Shown here piece after piece: positions 46,307 through 57,019 of a stretch of DNA of 64,000 bases. Source of the stretch: Flavobacteriaceae bacterium (lineage in GTDB: Bacteria; Bacteroidota; Bacteroidia; Flavobacteriales; Weeksellaceae); the NCBI GenBank assembly GCA_004359435.1, contig PTET01000001.1:270307-334306 (forward strand). The letters run 5' to 3'. Position 1 is the stretch's first letter. Each line of letters begins with the position of its first letter. The position numbers and the translations under genes were made by a program. The notes under the pieces are model-generated. The model did no database searches, was not told the origin of the DNA, and saw only the letters and a program-made list of their open reading frames with translations.

Positions 46307-47362
46307 TTATAACCACCATCCACAAGGAATGGCTACAAATTTAGATTTAAATTCATTTACTCCCTTTAAATTTACATTATTATTAAAAACAGAATAGATA
46401 TTATTGTTAATGTGTACACCAGTCGCAAAAAATCCTTTGGATTTGAAATGCTCAATAGTTTGGTTTTTGTTTTGTGAAAGGGTACCAAAAACCCAATAAT
46501 TGGGATTTGTATTGTTGTTTATTTCGAGAGGTTGGATGTTTTGACTTTCTTTTAGTTGGGCTGTCCATTTTTCACCATTCCTCTTCTGCTTTTGCAGCAG
46601 CTCTTCAATTTCTTCCATTTGTTTGACTCCCAGAAAAGAGTTTACTTCGCTCATCATTCCCCCAAAACCTTCAAGGTGTATATCACAATCTGGATTTATT
46701 TCTCCATCAGCTGTTCTGAAATTTTGCCTATCAATACCAAAATCTCTAATTAAAACGGCTTTATCATATAATTTTTTGTTTTTAAATACTATAGCACCTC
46801 CTTCAATGGTATTGGGTAATCTAACAGTCTGGAAAGAAAAAACTGTTACATCAGTCCCCAAATTTCCTAACCTTTTGCCATTGTATTCAGAACCAAATGC
46901 TTCAATTCCATCATCAATAATTGGGATGTTGTATTTAATACCCAATGAATTTATTTTATCAATTTCTCCAACATATCCACAAAAATGATTGTGGAAAATT
47001 GCTTTTGTTTTATTTGTGATTTTTTGTTCTACATCTTTTGGGCACAAAGTTCCTGTATTTGGATTGATATCTGCCCAAACGACTTTCAATTTTCGTGTAA
47101 CAAATGGTTGATTTGATGCCAAACAGCTTACTGGACTTGCGATAATTTCATCTCCTGGTTGTAAATCTAGAGTTGAAAGTAGAATTAACATCGCCATGTT
47201 GTAAGAATTTACACTCAGAACAAATTCAGTACCTATAAATTTTTTTAATTGAGCTTCAAATTGTTGTCCATATTTCCCAAATCCAAGCTGACTAGAATAT
47301 AGGATGGTTTCTAATTCTTTGGTAATCCCTTCAGGCATATATGGTTTATATATAGGTATCAT
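46307..47362 (-). CDS. DegT/DnrJ/EryC1/StrS aminotransferase, copy 2
   Basis: IPIYKPYMPEGITKELETILYSSQLGFGKYGQQFE; SVNSYNMAMLILLSTLDLQPGDEIIASPVSCLASNQP; VFSFQTVRLPNTIEGGAIV. Confidence 0.9.
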   Translation of the reverse strand: MIPIYKPYMPEGITKELETILYSSQLGFGKYGQQFEAQLKKFIGTEFVLSVNSYNMAMLILLSTLDLQPGDEIIASPVSCLASNQPFVTRKLKVVWADINPNTGTLCPKDVEQKITNKTKAIFHNHFCGYVGEIDKINSLGIKYNIPIIDDGIEAFGSEYNGKRLGNLGTDVTVFSFQTVRLPNTIEGGAIVFKNKKLYDKAVLIRDFGIDRQNFRTADGEINPDCDIHLEGFGGMMSEVNSFLGVKQMEEIEELLQKQKRNGEKWTAQLKESQNIQPLEINNNTNPNYWVFGTLSQNKNQTIEHFKSKGFFATGVHINNNIYSVFNNNVNLKGVNEFKSKFVAIPCGWWL

Positions 47363-47363
47363 C

Positions 47364-48452
47364 TTACCAACCTCTCTTAATTATCTCAATCATTTTTTCT
47401 TTATCTTCATTCGAGAGCCACCATCCACAAGGCAGATGAACCATCTCTTTGTAAAACTGGTCGAAAACGGGTAATTCTGTTCTGGACTCTTTAAATAGGG
47501 AATGCCTGTCATTTCTTAAATGCAACTCTGAGGCTGTAATTCCATTTTCGGCTAATTTTTTGATGAATCCTTCTCTATTTTGTACTTTCATTGTATACAA
47601 CCAGTACGATGGTGAAGTATTTGGGTTGTATTCCAACAATGAGACACCGGTTATATTTTTTAGATTCTGGTCAAAATACAATCCATTTTCAATATACTTG
47701 CCTAAAATATTATTTATATGATTCATCTGCACAATTCCAATGGTAGCATTCACATTGTTCATATGATATTTGTAACCAGGTATCGTGATATCATTTTCTA
47801 ATCTTGGCTTTGTTTTGTCTAAACCAAACCAACGAAGCAATTTTCCTTTTTTGTAATTTTCTTCAGACTTTACACAAAGGAATCCTCCATCAACAGTTGT
47901 CATGTGTTTTATAGCTTGGAGAGAGAATATAGTATAGTCTGAATGTGAACCTATTGGTAAGCCATTGTATTTTGCACCAAGAGCGTGAGCTGCATCTTCA
48001 ATTATTGGAATATTAAATTCCTTAGATATCGCAATAAATTCGTCCATATTGCAAACCATTCCTGCATAATGGACCAACATAATTGCTTTTGTTCTAGGGC
48101 TGATTTTTTCACGTACACTCTTAGGGTCAACCAATCCAGTGTTGGCTTGTACATCTGCCCAAACAACTTTTGCTCCAACAAGCTTTATGGCTACATTGGT
48201 TGGTTCGGCAGTTAGAACAGTACTAATCACCTCATCACCCACTCCAACTCCAGCCAATAATAATGACAAATGCAATGCTGCCGTACCTGAATTCAGAGAA
48301 AGTGATAAAGGGTTTCGAATAAAATTTGAAAATTGATTCTCAAATTCATATACTTTTTCTCCTTCTGCAATATATCCGCTGTAGAGAGTTTCTTGGAGTG
48401 CAGGAATTAATTCTTCAACAGGAGGAATAAAAGGCTTAACAATGGGAATCAT
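47364..48452 (-). CDS. DegT/DnrJ/EryC1/StrS aminotransferase, copy 3
   Basis: IPIVKPFIPPVEELIPALQETLYSGYIAEGEKVYEFE; IIEDAAHALGAKYNG; TIFSLQAIKHMTTVDGG. Confidence 0.92.
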   Translation of the reverse strand: MIPIVKPFIPPVEELIPALQETLYSGYIAEGEKVYEFENQFSNFIRNPLSLSLNSGTAALHLSLLLAGVGVGDEVISTVLTAEPTNVAIKLVGAKVVWADVQANTGLVDPKSVREKISPRTKAIMLVHYAGMVCNMDEFIAISKEFNIPIIEDAAHALGAKYNGLPIGSHSDYTIFSLQAIKHMTTVDGGFLCVKSEENYKKGKLLRWFGLDKTKPRLENDITIPGYKYHMNNVNATIGIVQMNHINNILGKYIENGLYFDQNLKNITGVSLLEYNPNTSPSYWLYTMKVQNREGFIKKLAENGITASELHLRNDRHSLFKESRTELPVFDQFYKEMVHLPCGWWLSNEDKEKMIEIIKRGW

Positions 48453-48455
48453 ATC

Positions 48456-49478
48456 TTAAGAATCTTGGTTGGCTAACTCTTTTTTCACATAATCCAATGT
48501 TAACAACAAAGATTTTAATTCTTCGACATTTAATTGGTTTGTATTGTGGGAGTTGTATTCGTCTTTGGTTAATGAAGGTCCATCTTCCTGGACATATTTG
48601 GTGTAATTCAAATCTCTATAATCTGCGGGAACTCTATAAAATCCACCCAAATCTTCGGCTTTAGCCATTTCTTCTTTGGAACACAAAGTTTCGTACAATT
48701 TTTCTGAATGTCTTTCTCCTATTATTTTGACTTCATTATTTGCGTTGAATAATTCTTTTAATGATTGAGCCAATGTAGCAATTGTTGCTCCAGGTGATTT
48801 CTGTACGAAGATATCACCAGGAGAGCCATTTTTGAATGCATACATTACAAGTTCAACCGAGTCTTCAAGGGACATCATGAATCGGGTCATGTTAGGATTT
48901 GTAATTGTCAATGGCTTACCTTCTTTGATTTGTTTAATAAACAACGGGATTATGGAGCCTCTTGAGCACATTACATTTCCATATCGGGTAGCTGTATAGA
49001 TGGCTTTAGATTTTTGAACCCTTGAGTCCCTTGCCTTAGAAATAGCCAATTTCTCCATCATCGCCTTTGATATTCCCATCGCATTTATTGGATAAACAGC
49101 TTTATCTGTACTTAATACAACTACTCTTTCAACATTATTTCGAGCAGAAGCTTCCAGCACATTTTCAGCCCCCAAAATGTTTGTCTGTACAGCTTGTGTT
49201 GGGTAGAACTCACAAGAAGGCACTTGTTTTAAAGCTGCAGCATGAAAAACATAATTTACGTCTTGCATCGCGTTATTTATACTATCAAAGTCTCGAATAT
49301 CTCCTACGACAAAATTCAATTTGTCATTTTTGTACTCGATTCGCATATCTTCTTGCTTCTTTTCATCTCTACTAAAAATGCGAATTTCCTTTAAGTCTGA
49401 GTTTAAAAAACCTTTTAACATCGCATTTCCAAAGGAACCTGTTCCACCAGTTATTAGCAAAATTTTATCTTTAAACAT
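48456..49478 (-). CDS. NDP-sugar dehydratase/epimerase (CapE/PseB-like)
   Basis: MFKDKILLITGGTGSFGNAMLKGFL; AALKQVPSCEFYPTQAVQTNILGAENVLEAS; STDKAVYPINAMGISKAMMEKL. Start at 49478. Confidence 0.92.
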   Translation of the reverse strand: MFKDKILLITGGTGSFGNAMLKGFLNSDLKEIRIFSRDEKKQEDMRIEYKNDKLNFVVGDIRDFDSINNAMQDVNYVFHAAALKQVPSCEFYPTQAVQTNILGAENVLEASARNNVERVVVLSTDKAVYPINAMGISKAMMEKLAISKARDSRVQKSKAIYTATRYGNVMCSRGSIIPLFIKQIKEGKPLTITNPNMTRFMMSLEDSVELVMYAFKNGSPGDIFVQKSPGATIATLAQSLKELFNANNEVKIIGERHSEKLYETLCSKEEMAKAEDLGGFYRVPADYRDLNYTKYVQEDGPSLTKDEYNSHNTNQLNVEELKSLLLTLDYVKKELANQDS

Positions 49479-49483
49479 ATTTG

Positions 49484-50695
49484 TTATTTTAACACCCCAC
49501 AAAAATCAAGTACAATTTGATTTTCTTTTAATTTCATGTATTTAAATTCATCATGAGCAACTAGCAATACAACTATATCAGCTTTTTCAACAGCCTCTTT
49601 GTAACTTGTAAGCTTGAAGACATTGTGAGAATCTATATTTGGCTCAACAATAAAGTATTCACCATTGTTGTCGTCTTGCAACACTTTTTGCGCAATATAT
49701 TTGGCTGGAGACTCCCTTAAGTCATCAATATTGGGCTTAAAAGCAAGCCCCATGAGTGCCACTTTGGGTTTTCTTTTGTTATCAAGTTCAAATTGTAATT
49801 TGGCATTTTGTATTTTTTCTGCACACCAAAAAGATTTGTAATTGTTTACTTCCCTTGCCATTCCAATTATTTTGGATTCCATTGGGTAGTCTGACACGAT
49901 AAAATATGGGTCAACTGCAATACAATGTCCACCTACACCACAACCTGGTTGCAAAATATTTACTCTTGGATGTTTGTTCGCGAGCTCAATAAGTTCCCAG
50001 ACATTAATAGATGCCTTGTCACATATCAGAGATAGTTCATTGGCAAAGGCAATCTGAACGTCGCGAGATGCATTTTCTGTTAACTTGCACATTTCAGCTG
50101 TTCTTGCATTGGTTGGATGCAATTCGCCTTTTACAAACTGACTATAAAATGCGATGGATTTTTGGGTTGATTCCTCATTTACTCCACCTATAACTCTGTC
50201 GTTATGTACCAATTCGTGCATGACATTCCCTGGTAAAACTCTTTCCGGGCAATAGGCGAGATATATTTTCCCCTCGAGCTCTGGCCTTTCAGAATAAATG
50301 TATTGCATCATTTTTTCTGTAGTCCCAACTGGAGATGTAGATTCAATAATATATAAATCTCCATTTTTCAAAAGTGGTAATATTGCTTTTGTAGCAGCTT
50401 GAACAAAAGAGATGTCTGGTTCGTTTTTTGCTTTAAAAGGAGTGGGTACCACAACAAGATATACATCTGCTTCTATAGGCTTGGTATCCGCTCTTAGATA
50501 TCCATCAAACACAGCCTTTGCAACTGCAGTATCCAAACTTGGTTCTACTATATGTATTTTTCCTTGATTAATGGTATCTACTACCTGTTTGTTTACATCT
50601 ACACCATGTACATAGATACCATTGTTGGCAATCAGTGCTGAAGTGGGAAGGCCGATGTACCCAAGACCAATTGTAACTACTTTATTTTGACTCAT
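49484..50695 (-). CDS. wecC: UDP-N-acetyl-D-mannosamine dehydrogenase
   Basis: [63 protein letters not shown]. Confidence 0.94.
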   Translation of the reverse strand: MSQNKVVTIGLGYIGLPTSALIANNGIYVHGVDVNKQVVDTINQGKIHIVEPSLDTAVAKAVFDGYLRADTKPIEADVYLVVVPTPFKAKNEPDISFVQAATKAILPLLKNGDLYIIESTSPVGTTEKMMQYIYSERPELEGKIYLAYCPERVLPGNVMHELVHNDRVIGGVNEESTQKSIAFYSQFVKGELHPTNARTAEMCKLTENASRDVQIAFANELSLICDKASINVWELIELANKHPRVNILQPGCGVGGHCIAVDPYFIVSDYPMESKIIGMAREVNNYKSFWCAEKIQNAKLQFELDNKRKPKVALMGLAFKPNIDDLRESPAKYIAQKVLQDDNNGEYFIVEPNIDSHNVFKLTSYKEAVEKADIVVLLVAHDEFKYMKLKENQIVLDFCGVLK

Positions 50696-52140
50696 AGCTC
50701 AATTTCTTTTATAAATTTCACAATCCTTTCACAGGCTTTTCCATCTCCATACGGATTGTGTAAGGCACTCATTTTGTTGTAATCTTGTGAATTGTCTAAC
50801 AAATTTAGACAATTTTGAACGATTTTTTGTTTTTCAGTTCCTACCAAAATCACAGTTCCAGCTTCTACAGCTTCTGGTCTTTCTGTAGTATCACGCATAA
50901 CAAGAACAGGTTTTCCCAAACTTGGTGCTTCTTCTTGAACACCTCCACTGTCTGTGATAATCAGATAAGATTGGTTCATCAACCAAACAAATGCAGGGTA
51001 ACTCAGAGGTTCAATGAGTTTTATGTTTTGAATATTTCCTAATATCTCAAATACAGGACCTTTTACATTTGGATTCAGATGTACAGGATATATGATTTGT
51101 ACTTCCTCAGATTTAGTTTGGGCAATTTCTTTCAAAGCTGAACAAATCTGAACAAAACCATCTCCGTGGTTTTCTCTTCTATGACCCGTTACCAGGATGA
51201 GTTTTTTTGTTGAATCGATTGTATTTTTTAGAGACTCAATTTCTGGATTGGTTAAGGTATTGACCTTGTCAGAGCTCTCCAATAGTGCGTCTATAACTGT
51301 GTTTCCCGTAACCAAAATTGTAGATTCATTTACTTTTTCGTCTAGTAGATTATTTTTAGAAGTGATAGTTGGAGCAAAATGTATGTCAGCTATTCTTCCT
51401 GTTATTTGTCTGTTGATTTCTTCCGGAAAAGGAGAATATTTGTTGTGTGTACGTAGTCCAGCCTCAATGTGGCAAATTTTCGCTCCAGAATAAAATGCAG
51501 AAATACTCGCTGCCATGGTTGTTGTTGTATCTCCGTGAACATAAACAAAATCGGGTTTGAACTCTTCGAAAATAGGTTTTAGACCCATGATAATGTCGCA
51601 GGTTAGACTATGTAGATTTTGACCAGGTTTCATCAAGTTTAAATCGTAATCGGGTTTTAATGAGATTCCTGTGAAATTGTCAATTTCGCCTTTTCTTGCC
51701 TTGGCATACAGACCCTTAATGTCCCTTTCTTCGCACTTTTCAAGGGGTGTACTTACATAAACCTCAAAGTAGTTTTCTTCTCCAACAATGTTTTTTACCA
51801 GTTCTCTGTCTTTGCTTAAAGGTGAAATAAATGCACCTAGGGTTATGATGCCCGCATCGATGAAAAGTTTGGCGATTTCCGCAACTCTTCTGATGTTTTC
51901 ACCACGGTCTTCCTGGCTAAATCCAAGGTTTTTGTTGATTCCTAGGCGAATGTTGTCTCCATCCAAAAGGTAGGTTTTGTAGCCATTGTTGTAAAGTTCT
52001 ACTTCAAGAGCATTGGCAAGAGTCGATTTTCCTGAGCCAGAAAGCCCAGTAAACCAAATGAGTCTGCCTTTTTGACCTTGCAATTTCTCTCTGTGCTGCC
52101 TTTGAAGACTAAAATTTTGTGAAAATAAATCTGTATTCAT
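50692..52140 (-). CDS. In-frame chimera: N-terminal adenylylsulfate kinase (CysC) fused to UDP-GlcNAc 2-epimerase (WecB) lacking its N-terminus
   Basis: Residues 1-160: [65 protein letters not shown] (CysC). From ~161: [20 protein letters not shown]...[14 protein letters not shown]...HIEAGLRT...[10 protein letters not shown]...[27 protein letters not shown] (WecB). Confidence 0.88.
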   Translation of the reverse strand: MNTDLFSQNFSLQRQHREKLQGQKGRLIWFTGLSGSGKSTLANALEVELYNNGYKTYLLDGDNIRLGINKNLGFSQEDRGENIRRVAEIAKLFIDAGIITLGAFISPLSKDRELVKNIVGEENYFEVYVSTPLEKCEERDIKGLYAKARKGEIDNFTGISLKPDYDLNLMKPGQNLHSLTCDIIMGLKPIFEEFKPDFVYVHGDTTTTMAASISAFYSGAKICHIEAGLRTHNKYSPFPEEINRQITGRIADIHFAPTITSKNNLLDEKVNESTILVTGNTVIDALLESSDKVNTLTNPEIESLKNTIDSTKKLILVTGHRRENHGDGFVQICSALKEIAQTKSEEVQIIYPVHLNPNVKGPVFEILGNIQNIKLIEPLSYPAFVWLMNQSYLIITDSGGVQEEAPSLGKPVLVMRDTTERPEAVEAGTVILVGTEKQKIVQNCLNLLDNSQDYNKMSALHNPYGDGKACERIVKFIKEIEL

Positions 52141-52202
52141 ACCCTAACAATGGTGAACAAATGTAGCGCTATATAATCTGTTTGAGAAGTTTATTTGCCT
52201 AA

Positions 52203-52631
52203 TTATTTGTCTTTTAAGACTTCTTTGTTCATTACTTCTTTTCTAAGTCCAGAGCTCGAAAACCTATGGTTTCTGCTATTGAAATAGAATTCAATCCCTT
52301 GTTTTTCGCAATATTCTCTTCCAGTAAAGGGTTTGTTGATGTATTCATCACCAATAATTCTCACATCAATTTTGAAAGAACGCAAAATATCTTCTAAATC
52401 TTGTTCAGTAATGTAAGGGACAATCTCATCTACATATTTACAGCCTTTGAGTTGAATATACCTCTCAACGATGGTCTGTGTAGGACTGTTTTTATCTTTT
52501 CTGTCTAGGGAAGGATCTATTTGTAAACCGCAAATTAAATAATCGCATTGGCTTTTGGCTTCTTCTAGCATTTTGATGTGCCCTGCGTGCAAAAGATCGA
52601 AGGCGCTGAATGTAATTCCTACTTTTTTCAT
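52203..52631 (-). CDS. Cytidylyltransferase-like nucleotidyltransferase (TagD-like)
   Basis: VGITFSAFDLLHAGHIKMLEEAKSQCDYLICGLQ; HxGH motif; 142 aa. Confidence 0.9.
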   Translation of the reverse strand: MKKVGITFSAFDLLHAGHIKMLEEAKSQCDYLICGLQIDPSLDRKDKNSPTQTIVERYIQLKGCKYVDEIVPYITEQDLEDILRSFKIDVRIIGDEYINKPFTGREYCEKQGIEFYFNSRNHRFSSSGLRKEVMNKEVLKDK

Positions 52632-52636
52632 GTTTG

Positions 52637-53656
52637 CTATTTATATCTCTTCAAATACCATTCAACGGTTTTTACAATCCCAGTCTCGAAGTTTTCTTCT
52701 GCCTTCCAGCCCAAATTGTTTTCAATTTTGGTGGCATCAATGGCATAACGTCTGTCATGGCCGGCTCTGTCTTCTACATAGGTAATTTGCTCGGTATAGC
52801 TTTTTCCGTCTTCTCTTGGGGAGAGTTTGTCTAGCAGCGTACAGATGGTCTGGGCGATTTGGTTGTTGTTTCGCTCGTTTCTCCCTCCAATGTTGTAGAC
52901 TTCTCCAGAGATTCCTTTTGCGTAGGCAATTTCTATGCCTTTGCAGTGATCTAGTACATACAACCAGTCACGGATGTTTTTTCCGTCTCCATAAATGGGG
53001 ATGTTTTCTCCATTTAGAGCTTTTCGAATGACTGTTGGAATCAATTTTTCATCGTGCTGTTTGGGTCCGTAATTGTTGGAACAATTGGTGATGATGGTGT
53101 TCATCCCATAGGTATGATGATAACTCCTGATAATCATGTCCGATGCTGCTTTGGAAGCGCTATACGGAGAGTTGGGAGCGTAGGGAGTGTCTTCGGTGAA
53201 GAGTCCTGTTTCACCCAAAGTCCCATAGACTTCATCTGTGGAGATGTGCAAAAATCGTGCATTTTCAAACTCCTTCTTGTACACAAAAGGTTTCTCCATC
53301 CAAGATTTGTAGGCGACATCCACCAAAGTGAATGTTCCGTTTACATTGGTTTCCACAAAAACCCCAGGGTTTTTGATGGAATTGTCCACATGGGATTCCG
53401 CCGCAAAATGAATCACCCCAGAAATGTTGTGTTTTTCAAAGAGAGATTCAACCAGAGTCCTATCGCAGATGCTTCCCTGAACAAAAATATGTCTGGGATG
53501 ATTTTCCACCTCTTTTACGTTTTCCAAATTTCCTGCATAAGTTAGGGCATCCAAATGAATGAGTGTAACGCCTGGATGTTTTTCCAAATAGTAAGGCACA
53601 AAGTTGGATCCGATGAATCCTGCGCAGCCTGTTACCAGTATGGTTTGTGGGTTCAT
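52637..53656 (-). CDS. rfbB: dTDP-glucose 4,6-dehydratase
   Basis: ILVTGCAGFIGSNFVPYYLEKHPGVTLIHLDALTYAGNLENV; YSASKAASDMIIRSYHHTYGMNTIITNCSNNYGPKQ. Confidence 0.95.
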   Translation of the reverse strand: MNPQTILVTGCAGFIGSNFVPYYLEKHPGVTLIHLDALTYAGNLENVKEVENHPRHIFVQGSICDRTLVESLFEKHNISGVIHFAAESHVDNSIKNPGVFVETNVNGTFTLVDVAYKSWMEKPFVYKKEFENARFLHISTDEVYGTLGETGLFTEDTPYAPNSPYSASKAASDMIIRSYHHTYGMNTIITNCSNNYGPKQHDEKLIPTVIRKALNGENIPIYGDGKNIRDWLYVLDHCKGIEIAYAKGISGEVYNIGGRNERNNNQIAQTICTLLDKLSPREDGKSYTEQITYVEDRAGHDRRYAIDATKIENNLGWKAEENFETGIVKTVEWYLKRYK

Positions 53657-53662
53657 GCTTAT

Positions 53663-54550
53663 TTATTTCTTGTTTTTTTCATTGGCTTTTTTGATCAAAT
53701 ATTGACCATAAGCATTTTTTTTCAGTGGTTCTGCAAGCTCCAACAATTGTGCCGAAGAAATATACCCTTTCTCAAATGCGATTTCTTCTAGACATGCAAC
53801 CTTGAGCCCTTGTCTTTTTTCAATGGTATGGATAAAGTTTGATGCCTCGAGCATAGATTCGTGGGTTCCAGTATCCAGCCAAGCGAATCCTCGTCCCATT
53901 TTCTCTACATGTAGGGTGTCAAGGCTCAAATATTCTGCATTGACCGAGGTGATTTCTAGTTCTCCTCTGTCGGAAGGTTCGACTTTTTCTGCGATTTCTA
54001 CCACAGAATTGGGGTAAAAATACAGACCTACCACTGCATAATTGCTTTTGGGAACTTTGGGTTTTTCTTCGATGGAAAGGGCTTTTCCTTTTGGGTCGAA
54101 ATCGACCACGCCATATCTTTCGGGGTCATCTACATAATAGCCAAACACGGTGGCTTTGTTTTCAGTTTCTGCTTTGTGTACCGCATTTTGAAGCAGACCC
54201 GAAAGTCCCGTTCCATAAAAAATGTTGTCTCCCAAAACCAAACAAACAGAATCATCCCCGATAAATTCTTTTCCCAAAATGAAGGCCTGAGCCAAGCCAT
54301 CAGGGGAAGGCTGTACTTTGTAGCTTAGGGAAATGCCCAAGTTGGAACCGTCTCCCAAGAGTTTTTCAAAGTTTGGTAAGTCTTCAGGGGTTGAGATAAT
54401 CAGAATTTCACGGATTCCAGCCAGCATCAAAACCGAAAGGGGATAATAGACCATGGGTTTGTCATAAATGGCCAAAAGCTGTTTGGAAACCCCTTTGGTC
54501 AGTGGGTAAAGCCTTGTTCCAGAGCCTCCTGCAAGTATTATTCCTTTCAT
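53663..54550 (-). CDS. rfbA: Glucose-1-phosphate thymidylyltransferase
   Basis: [57 protein letters not shown]. Confidence 0.96.
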   Translation of the reverse strand: MKGIILAGGSGTRLYPLTKGVSKQLLAIYDKPMVYYPLSVLMLAGIREILIISTPEDLPNFEKLLGDGSNLGISLSYKVQPSPDGLAQAFILGKEFIGDDSVCLVLGDNIFYGTGLSGLLQNAVHKAETENKATVFGYYVDDPERYGVVDFDPKGKALSIEEKPKVPKSNYAVVGLYFYPNSVVEIAEKVEPSDRGELEITSVNAEYLSLDTLHVEKMGRGFAWLDTGTHESMLEASNFIHTIEKRQGLKVACLEEIAFEKGYISSAQLLELAEPLKKNAYGQYLIKKANEKNKK

Positions 54551-54595
54551 AAATTTGGTCTTTGGCGCTAAGGTATTAAAAATGCAGAACTTTTC

Positions 54596-56107
54596 TTAGG
54601 TTTCCTTTATCAAAGAAAGCATCTCTTCTATGTATTCTCGAGTATTGGAAAGCCTAGGCACCTTGTTTTGCCCGCCAAGTTTGCCTTTTTTTTCTAACCA
54701 AAGGTGAAAAAGTCCTTTGGGAGCCACAACCACACGGGGAGTTTCTAAGGTGAGATTATTTTCTCTTTTGGCCTTGTAGTCTGAGTTGAGACTTTGAAGT
54801 TTTTGATCTAGAAAATGGGTGAAGCTTTCTAGATTATCGGGTTTTTTTTCAAATTCGATGAGCCATTGGTGCGAACCTTTGCTCTTTTGATCCATAAAGA
54901 TGGGCGCAGCAGTGTAATCAATTAGGTTTGCTTTTGTTTTCTGGCAGGCTTCCTCAAGGGCTTGTTCTGCATTATCGATGATCAGCTCCTCTCCAAAGGC
55001 ATTGATAAAATGTTTGGTTCTTCCTGTAATTCGGATTCGAAAGGGGGCAAGGCTGGTGAATTTTACTGTATCGCCAATTAGGTATCTGTATAATCCTCCA
55101 TTGGTGGTAATTACAAGGGCATAATTTTTATCAATTTCTACCTCTTCTAAGCTCAGGGCTTTGGGATTTGGCAGATCAAACTGATCCATGGGAATAAATT
55201 CATAGAAAATTCCATAATCTAGCATCAAAAGCAAATCTGAGTTTTCGGCCCTATCTTGGATGGCAAAAGTTCCTTCCGAGGCATTGTAAATTTCCCAAAA
55301 TCGAAGTTCTTTGCTGCTTAAGCTTTTGTAAATTTCTCGATAAGGAGAAAAGTTAATGCCTCCATGGAAAAACACTTCTAGATTGGGCCAAAGAGCATCC
55401 AGAGTTTCTGCGTTTTTTTCTTTTAAAAGTCTAGATAAAAGCACCAACATCCAAGAAGGAACACCCGTTAAACAGCCTACATCTTGGTTGTAAACAGCAG
55501 AAATGATGGCGGGCATTTTTTCTTCCCAATTGGCCATAAGGGAAATTTCTTTGTTTGGGACGTTTTTTAGTTCTGCCCAAATGGGTAGATTTTGGATCAA
55601 AATAGAAGAGAGGTCACCCGTTATAACATCTGCTTTTTTGTCCAAAACATTGCTTCCGCCTAGTCTTAGGTTTTGGTGAGAAAATATGTCAGTGTCTGGG
55701 TAGGCCATTGCATAGAGGGTAAACATGTCTTTCCCTCCTTTGTAATGACAATCTTCCAAAGAGTCTACACTGATGGGGATAAATTTGCTTTGAGCATTGG
55801 TGGTACCTGAAGATTTAGAAAACCACTTGGTTTTTCCAGGCCAAAGCACATTTTTTTCACCCATCAAAGCTTTTTCTATGTAGGGATGAAAGTTTTCGTA
55901 GGTGGTAATGGGAACTTCTTTTCTAAATTTTTCTAGACTATCAATTTGACCAAAATTGTGGTTTTTCCCAAACTGAGTATCTTTGGCTTTGAACAAAATA
56001 GAATGAAGCTGTTTTTGTTGTACATCAAATGGATAAGATTTGAAGATCTCGATTTGATGCATTCTATTTTTCATCCACCAAAAAAGTGGTCCACTAAGAA
56101 GTCTCAT
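54596..56107 (-). CDS. GH3 family protein
   Basis: KWFSKSSGTTNAQSKFIPIS; YNASEGTFAIQDRAENSDLLLMLDYGIFYEFIP; LYRYLIGDTVKFTSLAPFRIRITGRTKHFINAFGEELIIDNAEQAL. Confidence 0.92.
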   Translation of the reverse strand: MRLLSGPLFWWMKNRMHQIEIFKSYPFDVQQKQLHSILFKAKDTQFGKNHNFGQIDSLEKFRKEVPITTYENFHPYIEKALMGEKNVLWPGKTKWFSKSSGTTNAQSKFIPISVDSLEDCHYKGGKDMFTLYAMAYPDTDIFSHQNLRLGGSNVLDKKADVITGDLSSILIQNLPIWAELKNVPNKEISLMANWEEKMPAIISAVYNQDVGCLTGVPSWMLVLLSRLLKEKNAETLDALWPNLEVFFHGGINFSPYREIYKSLSSKELRFWEIYNASEGTFAIQDRAENSDLLLMLDYGIFYEFIPMDQFDLPNPKALSLEEVEIDKNYALVITTNGGLYRYLIGDTVKFTSLAPFRIRITGRTKHFINAFGEELIIDNAEQALEEACQKTKANLIDYTAAPIFMDQKSKGSHQWLIEFEKKPDNLESFTHFLDQKLQSLNSDYKAKRENNLTLETPRVVVAPKGLFHLWLEKKGKLGGQNKVPRLSNTREYIEEMLSLIKET

Positions 56108-56152
56108 CCGTGTTTTAATTTGTAGCTTTAGGCTAAAATATAAAATCTTTGA

Positions 56153-56944
56153 ATGAAGTTAGAAGGAGTTTTCAAAAAGATGAGTAGCCAAAACAAAAAG
56201 CCTGTTGAATATTTTTTGCTTTTGGGTGACGATTTACTTTGTTTGAACCAATTAATAGGTAGAAAAATCAAAATCAAACACAGTTTTAACCAGTGTTTGC
56301 ATTGTCAAAAGGATTTGCCCATTTATCGAATGGGATATTGCAAGACCTGTTTTTTTCTGGTGCCACAAACCAATGAAAGCATACTTCGGCCAGAGCTTTC
56401 CACCGCCCATATGGGTATAGAACAAAGAGATTTGGCCTTTGAAAAGGAGCTAGAACTTCAGCCTCATATCGTGTATTTGGCGGTTTCTTCGGGCCTCAAA
56501 GTAGGAGTGACCCGAAAATCCCAAACCCCAACGCGTTGGATAGACCAAGGAGCGAGCTTCGCACTGCCCATTTTGGAATGTGAAAACCGCTACCAAGCGG
56601 GGATTACAGAGGTTGCATTGGCACAGCATGTCGCAGATAAAACCAATTACAGAAAAATGCTCACAGGAGACATTCCTCAGTTGGATTTGGTCTTGGAAAG
56701 AGACAAAATTCGTGAGTTCATTCCCAAAGAAACCGCCCATTTTTTTCTGGAAAAAGAGGAAATTCAATATTTTGTGTATCCTCTGCCGAACTTAGATAAA
56801 ATCACTTCTCTTTCACTCGACAAAAACCCAGAAATCGAAAAAACACTACTTGGAATCAAAGGACAATACTTGGTTTTTGATGACTTTACCGCACTGAATG
56901 TTCGCTCCTTTGAAGGCTATGGGGTGGAGGTGGAAGTGGGTTAG
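56153..56944 (+). CDS. DUF2797 domain-containing protein
   Basis: CLHCQKDLPIYRMGYCKTCFF; VYLAVSSGLKVGVTRKSQTPTRWIDQGASFALPILECENRYQAGITEVAL. Confidence 0.88.
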   Translation: MKLEGVFKKMSSQNKKPVEYFLLLGDDLLCLNQLIGRKIKIKHSFNQCLHCQKDLPIYRMGYCKTCFFLVPQTNESILRPELSTAHMGIEQRDLAFEKELELQPHIVYLAVSSGLKVGVTRKSQTPTRWIDQGASFALPILECENRYQAGITEVALAQHVADKTNYRKMLTGDIPQLDLVLERDKIREFIPKETAHFFLEKEEIQYFVYPLPNLDKITSLSLDKNPEIEKTLLGIKGQYLVFDDFTALNVRSFEGYGVEVEVG

Positions 56945-57019
56945 AGGAATACCAAAAACGGCAGAAAAGATTCTCTTCTGCCGTTGTAAGTAATTCCCAA
57001 AGGGTGAAATTATATTTCC

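Noticed and set aside
53054-53545. 163-aa plus-strand ORF opposite rfbB
   Set aside because: Antisense to a conserved gene; composition is that of a reverse-frame translation.
56957-56985. AACGGCAGAA...TTCTGCCGTT hairpin after the DUF2797 gene as a terminator
   Set aside because: Good stem but followed by GTAAG rather than a T-run; left uncalled.
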